Shown here: piece by piece, positions 55,226 to 64,000 of the stretch
Layout of the letters: every line of letters begins with the position of its first letter
Position numbering within the stretch: the first letter of the stretch is position 1
DNA from: Hymenopus coronatus
Taxonomy: Eukaryota > Arthropoda > Insecta > Mantodea > Hymenopodidae
Assembly (NCBI GenBank): GCA_030762935.1
Contig: CM060897.1
Location: forward strand, 116,346,676-116,410,675
Direction of reading: 5' to 3'
Length of the DNA: 64,000 nucleotides
Notes under the pieces: model-generated
Database searches by the model: none
What the model was told of the DNA's origin: nothing
What the model saw: the letters and a program-made list of their open reading frames with translations, nothing else
Position numbers and translations under genes: made by a program

Positions 55226-56189
55226 GGATTGAAATCGGTGGTTTGATATACAGAGAGTAATAGGACTCTGTTGCACCGTGGGAATTAGACAACTGTTTCG
55301 ACAAAAATCTATTAGGGGTTTGTAACCTACATGGAAGCGAAACTTGAATCAAAATAGTAGCGTAATTTTGAGCAAGTGTTTACTGCGACACCACCTAGTA
55401 CCTTGAAGGCGGTCCGCGGCTTCAGTTCTAGCTCATTAGGTTGGGTTCTCTTAATGTCAATGGCCATTCTCTTAATTTAGTATTTGGAAACATGGTACTC
55501 AGGTTTTCAAGAGTGTTTCCACAAAATAAGCCTTAGCGTGAAGAATAATGCGTTGAAGTTTATTGTTTCCTCATTCGTTGCCAACAATTCAGCTCGCTTG
55601 CACCGGAATTACTGTTCAATTTAAAGCCAGCACCGCGTTGTGCTTATTCTGGTAGATATGAGCTTACATCGCTGGGCGAAGAATGAAGCGAGAAGTAATT
55701 TTCTCGGATAACTACGTGAGATTGTATTCGTTTACGTTTTTACATCTGCAAACACCATTCCACCTCTTTTAAGCGATACACATTTTGACAAGTGAAAGCT
55801 CAGCACTCCTGACCATCAAAAAGTTACCCTAAGGACAATCACATGACCATCAGTATATTTAGCCTATTCACTATTTTGCTGGAATGCCATTGTCGCTTGA
55901 ACGGCGACTGACCGACTCTCACTGCCTCGTATGTTTTTACCTGCCTGCACCAAAATATTTCCTTACATTCAGCTATTTTGTTGGAAATACTATTTTACCG
56001 TGCTATTGATTTGAATTACCAAAATTTTTGTAATTTCCCTGGTACCAACATTATTTTCATATCTGTTATCAATAGAAAGTATCAATTATTATATTATTAA
56101 CTCATGATTGTTTAAATTATTTATATGAAATAATCACTCTTAACCTTCACCTTGGTACTACTTAATGATACTAAAATCCATTTTTATAA

Positions 56190-56528
56190 ATGATGAAACG
56201 TTTGGCACTTTTCACACAAAACTACCAAGCCAAAGGCATGTACAGGCCAAGTGAGACAAAAATATGTTATTCTGTAACACTCCGCTTCACTCTTGCAGCA
56301 AATTTTGCACTCAAGGGATTACTAGACATTCAAATTTTCAGTCTTAAGAAAAGCAAACACTTCGAAAATAACCCCTGGCAAGAAAGCCTTTCACTAAGAT
56401 CGGATCATATGAAAAATAACAAAAGAGATATGAAAGAGAAAATGGTCTTCCGAAAGTGGCTGGCTCTCTTATTGTTTATTTTCTTCGTTTGCAAACGAAT
56501 TCATTGCACTCCGCAACACCAACTCTGA
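56190..56528 (+). CDS. 112-aa open frame of unknown nature
   Basis: The frame is Lys/Arg-rich, with one hydrophobic segment at about residues 90-101 followed by CKRIHC. No family is recognised, and upstream signals are not evident in this AT-rich DNA. It is kept because it is one of the longer frames outside repeats. Confidence 0.12.
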   Translation: MMKRLALFTQNYQAKGMYRPSETKICYSVTLRFTLAANFALKGLLDIQIFSLKKSKHFENNPWQESLSLRSDHMKNNKRDMKEKMVFRKWLALLLFIFFVCKRIHCTPQHQL

Positions 56529-57092
56529 GAGAGAATGAAATATATTGACACTAAACAGAAAGTTTTGCGGGGAATCTCCCTTAGATCCTGAAGTTTTCTG
56601 TACTTTACTCCTCTTAGTTGATTCTAAAAACTCCAGTGGGAGAGAGAGTTTAGCAGTTCCATTAAAAGATGTCTTAAGAGAGAGGCGAAGACTGCTGTAA
56701 AGTTACACAAATTAAGATCTTATTCAAGGATAAGTTTCCACAGTTAGTATTTAATTCCCTCAGATGTGAGACATTTTTCGTAATCTGTGTCTTAAGAAAT
56801 ACACAGACTTTAGCATTTTCTTCATAATAACGGATATATTCAAAACACGTACGAAAGCATCAAGCACAACATTTACGCGTAGCTTAAATTACAGTTCTCA
56901 GGGGAGAGATAGATGTCAAACATCAGGTTTTGGTCATTAACTACGAAATAAATGTAGAACGTGTTTGCTTTGTTCTTACTAATTTATTATTTTCTCTACA
57001 ACTTCTCTAGTATTCCCGCTAAAATTCAATGTCATTATCTGGGTTGAAAAATATGTTTGCAAACACCTGAATCAAAAATAAATAAAATAGAA

Positions 57093-57780
57093 AATGTAAT
57101 ATGTTCATTTTCCATGACTTTCTGTTCCACAAATAAACTTTCCTTACAAAAGATAATTCTATTATTTAAGTCATGCTAATCAAGATAAACATTGGTTAAT
57201 TGATCTTATTACTTGCTTCTTTCTAAGCATAAGGGGAGTAAGGTAATATACTAGGCTAAAGCGATAGTCAGATCTTTTAAAAGCCGGTCGCTACTGAAAC
57301 ACTTGTAATTCGGTTCTCTTAGGCTTGTTAGGAGTAAACAAATAACAAAGATGTATCCAGGAATATATAGAAATCGGCTAACTCTACAAAATATGTACCT
57401 ATATACATAAATTGCTTGTTTTAATGAGATCTATTTTTTTTTTTTTTTTTTTTTTTTTTTTGTACAGTAAGTTTCTGTCTGTTTCTTACAGTTTAGCAGT
57501 TATACAAAAGTTATAAAAAAGTCTTCTAGAATGAAGAGGTCTTCAGAGCTATCCACCGAAAATTCAAGATACACATATCATTTTTCATTAAAACTCTTGA
57601 ATATATGACATTTTAATAAAAATCCTTAGGGCCATTTTGAGAAAATCAACATTTTTGAAAATATTCCTTTTACAGAGTAGTTGAAGATGGGGGTGGGGGA
57701 GGATTTTCTTGAGCATGTTTGTGTCGCATCTTTGGGTACTTTGCAGTACTGTACATTGTACATATGGGCTAGAGAAAGCA
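57093..57780 (+). mobile_element. Family H copy, internally deleted
   Basis: The head is atgtaatatgttcattttcc. A 28-base T run lies at 57434-57461. The element jumps from 'gtgtcgcatctttggg' to the 3' palindrome (gtactgtacattgtacatat), so the microsatellite region is lost. It ends 'gggctagagaaagcaaaaa'. Confidence 0.85.
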
Positions 57781-57791
57781 AAAATAAAAAT

Positions 57792-58185
57792 GAAAAGGGT
57801 GCATTTGTGTATGTATAAGTGTGAACACCATAACTCAAAAACAGAAATCTCTTTAAATAATCAAACTATATGTTTAAGTTCATATTCGGCCGCGCCGTGG
57901 CCGAGTGGTTAGACTACTCGCCGATCACAATGACGGCCTGGGTTCGATCCCAAGCGACCGCATGTGAGATTTGTGGTAGACAAAGCGGCGCTGGGGCGGG
58001 TTTTCTCTAGGTTCTCCGGTTTCCCCCATCATCGCATTCCACCGGTGCTCCATTTTCATTCATGTAACATCAGTGCCACCGCCTGTGGTGCCATAAGTAG
58101 TTAAACACTACCAAAAAAAGAAAAAAAAAGTTCAGCATATTCCAGGGATACAATACCTTCTTTTTACACTATGTAAGTAGTGTAG
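57792..58185 (-). mobile_element. Family H fragments around a SINE
   Basis: The minus-oriented H piece at 57792-57886 (gtgtgaacaccataactcaa) is followed by a SINE. An H terminus-like piece then reads on the + strand at 58140-58185 (gatacaataccttctttttac, actatgtaag). The two pieces have opposite orientations, so they need not be one copy. Confidence 0.6.
57886..58128 (+). mobile_element. SINE family A copy, best preserved
   Basis: The head CGGCCGCGCCGTGGCCGAGT (A box TGGCCGAGTGG) and CTGGGTTCGATCCCAAGC (B box) resemble a Leu/Ser-type tRNA promoter. The body 'gtggtagacaaagcggcgct' is followed by a run ending CCAAAAAAAGAAAAAAAAAG. Flanks 'aagttcatattc' and 'aagttcagcatattc' suggest a target duplication of about 12 bp. 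Confidence 0.88.
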
Positions 58186-58199
58186 ACAAAAACTACCTT

Positions 58200-58672
58200 A
58201 GACTGTGGAGGGTAGAGTATATTAACAGTGGGGCACACTTCGGCAGCTGCGATCCGGTACGAATCTATTGCGGCATGTCCCTTAGGTTAAGGGAAGAGAG
58301 GAGGGGAAATCACTGGCCAGCACACAGGAAACAGTGCTAGGAGCAGAGAGGCACGGAAGTCCCTAACAGTCACTAGCTGGTTGCCATGGCGCACCACGGA
58401 GGCCGAACGGATGCAACAGCGCCTAGCCTCAACCAGCGCAACCAGAAAGTGAGTTTACTCGGAGCAAGCAACAGTACAGAGCCTCAAACCACACCTGAGC
58501 CGACCTGAAAGATGAAGAAGGGAAATGAAATGAAGAAATGAAAGGAACCGTAGTAGATACTCGTATACAGAATCGCAGCATTCGCCTAAGCGGAAAACCC
58601 CGGTAACGGGGAGCGAACCCGCACCTACTGAATGCCAGTCCCAAACGAAACGCCTGACCCACTTGGCTCGAT
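58200..58672 (-). mobile_element. SINE family B copy
   Basis: The minus-strand head 'caagtgggtcaggcgtttcg' and 'gtgcgggttcgctccccg' (B box) leads to 'cttaggcgaatgctgcgatt'. The remaining body has diverged from the other B copies, with 'cctcaaccagcgcaacc' and CA/AG-rich parts that match poorly. Confidence 0.7.
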
Positions 58673-59221
58673 AAAATACCTTAGAATCAGCTTCTGATTA
58701 TTCATCGAAAATAAATCGTTTTCTTTGTTTACTTTTTCTGAAGAACGCCCCTCGAGACATCTATAACCATTCTCATCAAAATTGTATATGCCTGATGCCC
58801 CCTTTGGGGATATATGAGCAGTGTGTGTAAAGCTGTTGTAAGAAACAAATGTGGAGTGAAGTAAACTTTGCACATTATCCCAAACACGAAACAGAACATA
58901 TGCAGAGAGTGGGTGGAGCTGAAGTATGCTATAATTTATGTTCCCTTTCAAAATAAGCGCTTCTATAATGAGAAACAGCCATGTTGCGTTTCCCCAAGGC
59001 CCACAACAATTGTGTAATGGAACCAGCTAAAGACTACAACACATTTCTCAAATGCCCAAAGGTTCTTGCATTCATGTGAGAACCATAGTATTATATTGCG
59101 TGTTGTGTGTCGTGGCTTCAAAATGTACCATATATTATGAAATATAGTTACTACTGTATATTTTGTGCAAAATAAATAACACCAAATTCTCTTGTTCTGA
59201 ATTCTGAATTTCTGTTCTTAT
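58673..59221. other. Unassigned spacer
   Basis: A 108-codon minus frame (58625-58951) starts here and runs into the SINE. Nothing is recognised. Confidence 0.35.
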
Positions 59222-60049
59222 TACTCTCTCTACACGTACTAGGTACATTGTAAATACGATACTGAGATTTCACCGGAAATACATGTTTTGGTACCCCCTG
59301 AATCCCCCCAAAAATTTAGAAAAAGATCTGTGTGTGACTGTGGGCAGCTTAGCTCAAAAACGAAAATTCGGTTAAATACCAAACTTGTTATTTAAGTTGA
59401 ATACCTTCCAAGAATGTGACAAGAAGATTTTCAAGAAAATTACCCCACTCCAACTACCCCTTACATGGAACAATTTTCGAAAATTTTTATTTTTTTGCAC
59501 AAATGACTCTAGCGATTTTGAGTAAAATGCCTATGTATAAGATATTTATATGACAAATAAAATGATTCTGTTAAATCTTCTTGGTATAGCCTCTGAAGAC
59601 CTATTTATTCTGGATGAATTTGTCACGAGTATGCATCATTCTTAAACCGTAAGAGATAGACTAAAACTTACAATACAAAATTTGTAGAGCTTGTTAAAAC
59701 ACACAATTTATGTTAAAAAATGTTTTTCGTGAAGCTAACCGTTTTTGAGATATTCCTTGTTAATGGTTTCAGCTTTAAAATACTTATACTTTTCTCCTAC
59801 GGGACTTCGTCGAATCCTGGTCATACAAATAAAGGCACTTCAATCATAGAGCAACAAGTTTTAAAAGATTTGACCATCACTTAAGCCTAGTGTATTGCCT
59901 TATTTCCCTTCTAATTAAAAGGAAGCAAGTAAACATATCATTTCTGCTAATATTTTCTCGATTAGCACGAAAGAAATGGAATAATAAGCTTTTTAACAAT
60001 AATTAGTTGCAGAGATGTAGAGAAAGTTATGTGAATGGAACACATAAGA
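59222..60049 (-). mobile_element. Family H copy, full length
   Basis: It starts tactctctctacacgtacta and ends 'gtgaatggaacacataagaa'. The GT tract is reduced to three units. Confidence 0.9.
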
Positions 60050-60177
60050 ATTTTTATAAACAGTTTAAGTTTGAAAAAAAGAGTTTTGGGGAGTATAAAA
60101 TAATACTTTTTCAGAATAATTAAGGGTTTGTATGAAAAATTGTAGTTAGCTTTATTTGTAATCCCATTATCAATCTG

Positions 60178-60335
60178 GGTATCTCAGTTAGTTAGGCGTT
60201 GGCTTTTGGGCTTAAGGTCACGGGCTCAAACCCAGCCCAGATAGTCTCATGTCAGTAGATTCAGTGGTACGTAAAAGAGCATACCAATGGTGGTTCTAAT
60301 ATGATCCTGACAATATGATCGTTAACAAACAAATA
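60178..60335 (+). mobile_element. tRNA-headed SINE (family G)
   Basis: TATCTCAGTTAGTTAGGCGT (A box) and CACGGGCTCAAACCCAGCC (B box) have normal spacing. The short body ends 'gttaacaaacaaataag'. There is no close relative elsewhere in the window. Confidence 0.78.
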
Positions 60336-60366
60336 AGTTTTTTCTTTATTTTCTTTCCCTCTCTTT

Positions 60367-60590
60367 TTACTTTTTCTACACGTACATGTATCCTTGGAAG
60401 ATACTAAACCTAAACACCAAGTTTGGTATTTAACGGTCTGTTCGTTTTTCAGCTATGCTGTCTATAGACACACACTCGTACTTTTTTTTCTAAAAATGAA
60501 AAACATATATTTATGGTGAAATCTCGATATCAAATTTTGGGTGGAATACAATACATTTTTATTCAATGTGTACATTGTACATACTCTGGA
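60367..60590 (+). mobile_element. Rearranged family H 3' part
   Basis: A minus-type terminus (actttttctacacgtacatg) at 60367-60390 is fused to a + oriented H 3' third (atccttggaagatactaaac to tgtacattgtacatactctg). One end is therefore inverted relative to the rest. Confidence 0.75.
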
Positions 60591-61030
60591 TTTTCCAAAT
60601 TTCGCATTACTTATTGCATCATTATAATGTTGTGAATCTTTGTATGTGTCACGTGAAATGCCTCTGCATTTTGAGATTTGACAGAGGAGCACTACATCCG
60701 AAAAGTACTAATTGTTGTGGCAATGAACCCTCCAGCTGTTAGTTAAGTTGGAGCATTTACCACCTTTAGAGAACACCTTGGCACACTCTTGACACATTCC
60801 AGCTCTTCCATTAAGAAAGCTGAACTGCTCTTCAATTCTCTTAGAACGTCGTTGGAAAGTTCAGTACTCCACAAGTTTGGAGCAGTTTGCCAGTAAGCTC
60901 TCCAAGGAGGGCCTCTGAATTACCATTAAGGCACACGTATGGCTCTTGCTAAATGGTAACCAACTCCGAAGTTGCTCATATCTCTCCACTTTATTCCGCT
61001 AAATTGCGCTGCATACACGCTACAACAAAT
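60591..61030. other. Unassigned spacer
   Basis: Moderately GC-rich unique stretch (60730-60960). No open frame of note. Confidence 0.35.
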
Positions 61031-61722
61031 TTAAGTAAACATCGATGCTGCAGTTTCTTCAACCTATGTGGTAAACTAGAAGCCGTTTGGGAACAAAAAC
61101 TGTAATAATGAGTCTGAAGGGTGCATTAAAAAAAAACTGATGTTGTTTAGTTCCAAAACTGGAGTGTTATCAACCACCAAGGGCAGCACTTGAGTGTGAC
61201 TTTATGGACTTATACTCATACCGGAAATAATGGGAAGCTTAGTTCTGCTGTTTGGTGGCAGAAAGTATTGTGTTTCATGAAAATAGTCTATAATACTATA
61301 ATTTCACCAAATGCAGGATTTGTAAATCCACTTATTACAAAGATAATGCAATACGTTAACATTTACTTGTGTTGCTCTACACAATACCGTTTACCATGTT
61401 CTCTACACGCATAGTATTATATTCCACCAAATATTTTGTGCGCTACATTTTAATAACTAAGCTGAATTTTATTTTTTCTACACTAAACAAGAAAACTATT
61501 AACACATTTGCTTTGGTCATACGTAGTTCCTTAATTTTTGGAATTATATCAACAAGTAGGCGTGGCACACATGTATGTTTTCTTTCCCTGAGGAAGTATA
61601 GCCTTGACTGGGCGGGCCTCGCTATAACGACTGTTATATTGGAATTGAGTTTGAATGCTTTCTGAAAGGCTAATGATCCACCACTACCTTGCTGAAATAT
61701 TGAGGTGTAAAAACTGGAACCA
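61031..61722 (+). repeat. Direct duplication, first copy (0.7 kb)
   Basis: It is paired with 62901-63602, offset about 1885 bp. Shared blocks are 'cctatgtggtaaactagaag', 'agtctgaagggtgcattaaa', 'agtctataatactat' and 'gggcgggcctcgctataac'. In the middle, 'ttctctacacgcatagtatt' and 'atattccacc' look like a decayed H terminus. Confidence 0.92.
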
Positions 61723-61925
61723 TAGCACAATCTATACTAACGTGCCTTGTTTATTTTGCTGCGAAATTAAGACCACACAAAACAGACCAGGTAGTAAATT
61801 GTGTATTTGGTTTGTGGGAAAACTGATAGCTAAGTAAGAAAAAGAACTACCACACCGAAATGAATACACATTAAGGTAGTATTTATCAAAATATTTCGAT
61901 CTATACCGCTATACTCTACAACACA

Positions 61926-62006
61926 CTCTCTCTCTCTTCCTCTCTCTCTCTCTCTCTCACTATATATATATACATACATACGTACATACATACATACATA
62001 CATACA
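61926..62006. repeat. (CT)n, (TA)n and (ACAT)n tracts
   Basis: Adjacent simple repeats: CT to 61958, TA 61961-61972, then about nine ACAT units with one G substitution. Confidence 0.97.
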
Positions 62007-62484
62007 CAGGATGTGAATGAATTATACCAAAATATTTTCACAGAATAGGTAGATTACTTAAGTAATTTGAGATATAAGATTTATAGCCTGTTTATTGAGA
62101 TTTCGAAGTAATGGCTATACGTTTCTAAAGTGCCAGGGCAGTTGAAAAAATGCCTCCAGGGTAGGCTACATAACTTAAGAACGCAGTTAATGAGTGTCGC
62201 ACTGTCAAGTGATTAGTTCGATATTTTAGAGATTTTTGCGACATTACATTTCGGGAACACTAGTAACGAGCTGCTAAAAATCGATATTTCTATACTCGGG
62301 CAGCAGTTTTAAAGACATTCTAAGCCGTTTTTTCAACCTCTTTCGCTTTAACACCGACGTATCAGTACCTGATACCCACACATTTAACGCTATGTAGCTG
62401 TGTTATGTTTATCCGGGACCATGCATCGCCAATCTCAAATTACTTACATCAGTCACGTGCACAATCTTGCAAATTAGTTCGGTG

Positions 62485-62490
<6 letters not shown>

Positions 62491-62544
<54 letters not shown>

Positions 62545-62571
62545 ATGTGTGTGTGTCTGTGTGTGTGTGTG
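62491..62571. repeat. (TA)n(TG)n microsatellite
   Basis: About 23 AT units pass into an interrupted TG tract. Confidence 0.97.
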
Positions 62572-62900
62572 AGCTAAAAAGTGCAAGTCATTTTGTACAA
62601 GTCGAATTGTATTCTACCGTTAAGATAGCCTCCATTTCACAGCTGGAAATACGCTTTGGTGCAGGGTGCTATCCTTGCTGGATGCTTCCATCCTGTCTGT
62701 GGTTTAAAACGCAGAGGGCCCAGAATGAATAATGGGTGGTACTGCATGCCTGGTAAACATAGAAGCACCAGGGTGAGACTTGTTGATTATTTCATTCTTG
62801 AAATGAACTTACGGGTTGAGCAACAACATTCCCCTGGAAGAAATATCTAATGTCTCCAATAAAATTAATAGAAATACTGTGTTTTTTTTAATTCACCTAC

Positions 62901-63602
62901 TTTAAGTAAAACTTGATGCTGCAGTTTCGTGATAGCGACCTCTTCAACCTATGTGGTAAACTAGAAGCTGTTTGGGAACAAAAACTCTAATAATGAGTCT
63001 GAAGGGTGCATTAAAAAAACTGATGTTGTTTAGTTCCAAAACTGGAGTGTTGTCAGACGTTATGGAGTTATACACATACCGGAAACAATGGGAAGGTTAG
63101 CTCTGCTGTTTGATGGCAGAAATTATTGTGCTTCACAAAAGTAGTCTATAATACTATCATTTCACCATATGGACGGTTTAAAAATCTACTTAAACAAAAA
63201 CAGTGTGATACTTTAACATTTACTTGCGTTTCTCTAACCACTATCGCTACTAAGTTCTCTCTCAGCATAGAAAGTAGTGAGTTTATTATATTCCACCAAC
63301 ATTTTGTGTCATACATTTACACTACTTTCTCTATTTATTCTGAAACAGAAGCTGAAATTTATTCTTTCTACTCCAAGCTATTTCAGAAAAAAATTAACAG
63401 ATTTTGCTCTGGCCCTATGCAGTTGCTTAGTATGCGGATTTATACCTATGTGGCAAACAGATAGTGTATATTTTCCCTGAAGAAGTCTTAACATTGAGTG
63501 GGCGGGCCTCGCTATAACAACTGTTATATTGGAACTGATTTGTGTTTTCTAGAAGGCTAATGATCCCCCACTATCTAGGTGAAGTAAGAGCTGTGAAAAC
63601 TG
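62901..63602 (+). repeat. Direct duplication, second copy
   Basis: It is the partner of 61031-61722. Many point differences and short indels (for example about 15 bp extra near 62930) show that the duplication is not recent. Confidence 0.92.
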
Positions 63603-64000
63603 GTAGCAAAAGGGATAGTTTATACTGACATAAACAATGCAGAAGTTACCTTACTACTCAGGTATAAGAATCGCGGCCTTTTCCTTAAGCCGTACCTATT
63701 CTATATACTGGTCTCCTTCTGATGCAAGGATATATCTCTTTCGCACGTCAACCCCATAGGGGAACGGCTGCCAAAGACCTCGGTGGGAGCGACAGTATAT
63801 TAGCATTACGTATATATTACTAGTTCAATCATTAGTTTGTACATATTTAATATAAGAAATATCTGCTCGGTAGAACGCAGAACCTTAGCGTGTGTAAGCT
63901 CGCATTGTATTCTTCAAGGCTTCGTGCTTTGTTAAAAATAACTAGAATTTTAGATCATTAGGGACACAAGTAACAACCTTTGGGAGGAAGGAAGGTTCAG
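63603..64000. other. Unassigned end of window
   Basis: No gene or repeat recognised. Confidence 0.4.

Larger units (their letters stand above)
54885..57092. other. Long unique stretch without a recognised gene
   Basis: A GC-richer patch at 54940-55030 leads into AACATGGCGG, a favourable start context, and a 67-codon frame (55022-55225). A 112-codon + frame at 56190-56528 ends with a hydrophobic block (WLALLLFIFFVC) near its C-terminus. Neither has a recognisable family. AT-rich intergenic-looking DNA makes up the rest. Confidence 0.3.
61723..62900. other. Spacer with microsatellites
   Basis: CT tract 61926-61958, ACAT tract 61972-62006, (TA)n(TG)n 62491-62571. 'cacaggatgtgaatgaatta' at 62006 resembles some transposon ends, but no partner is seen. 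Confidence 0.5.

Noticed and set aside
1..64000. CRISPR array or prokaryotic operons
   Set aside because: Repeats are long, dispersed and diverged, and there are no short regularly spaced direct repeats. There is no operon-like gene packing, and the window is clearly eukaryotic.

Overview
This window looks like intergenic or intronic DNA from a large, repeat-rich animal genome, most likely an insect. The base composition is AT-rich. There are several tRNA-headed SINE families, non-LTR retrotransposon remnants, three broken mariner copies and many microsatellites. A blattodean (cockroach or termite) would fit, but I cannot prove the taxon from sequence alone. I found no convincing host protein-coding gene, rRNA or intact tRNA. 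Most open frames over 60 codons lie inside repeats or have no recognisable content.

The dominant component is one dispersed family, labelled here 'family H' (about 0.8-0.9 kb when full length). I traced about 45 full, partial or nested pieces covering roughly half the window. In its + orientation H begins near TCTGATGTGTTCCATTCACA. It has ACTTTCTCTA about 20 bases inside the 5' end, a CA/GT microsatellite about 150-200 bp before the 3' end, and a palindrome around CTATGTACATAG. It ends TAGAGAAAGT followed by a short A run. The inverted 10-mer pair, the 3' palindrome, the internal microsatellite, insertion in a T/A run and the head-to-tail tandem copies resemble non-autonomous Helentron (HINE/DINE-1-like) rolling-circle elements. 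That class assignment is inference. One H copy splits a mariner transposase reading frame, which gives the family's boundaries.

Layout: 0-11 kb holds + oriented H copies, a large inverted repeat with two outward-facing tRNA-like heads (3.2-3.9 kb), a SINE nested in H (4.5-4.9 kb), a decayed reverse-transcriptase zinc knuckle followed by a 76-bp minisatellite (6.0-6.6 kb), and a 5'-truncated LINE nested in H (8.05-9.4 kb). 11.5-16.3 kb is a run of minus-oriented, partly tandem H copies. 16.3-19 kb has SINEs and a mariner fragment. 19.9-25.7 kb has + H copies and an internally deleted mariner-like element. 25.7-28.2 kb has minus H copies with duplicated flanks. 28.5-30.5 kb is a mariner split by H. 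32.3-32.9 kb is a SINE pair. 33.2-35.5 kb has H copies with strongly expanded microsatellites. 36-40 kb is mostly unique DNA with SINE pieces and a hairpin. 41-44.5 kb has H copies. 44.5-47 kb is unique. 47-55 kb has H copies tandemly repeated together with flanking DNA. 55-57 kb is unique. 57-60.6 kb mixes H and SINEs. 61-63.6 kb holds a 0.7-kb direct duplication.

The elements do not work together as genes. They record layers of insertion: H into mariner; SINEs and a LINE into H; then local tandem duplication of H with its neighbours.
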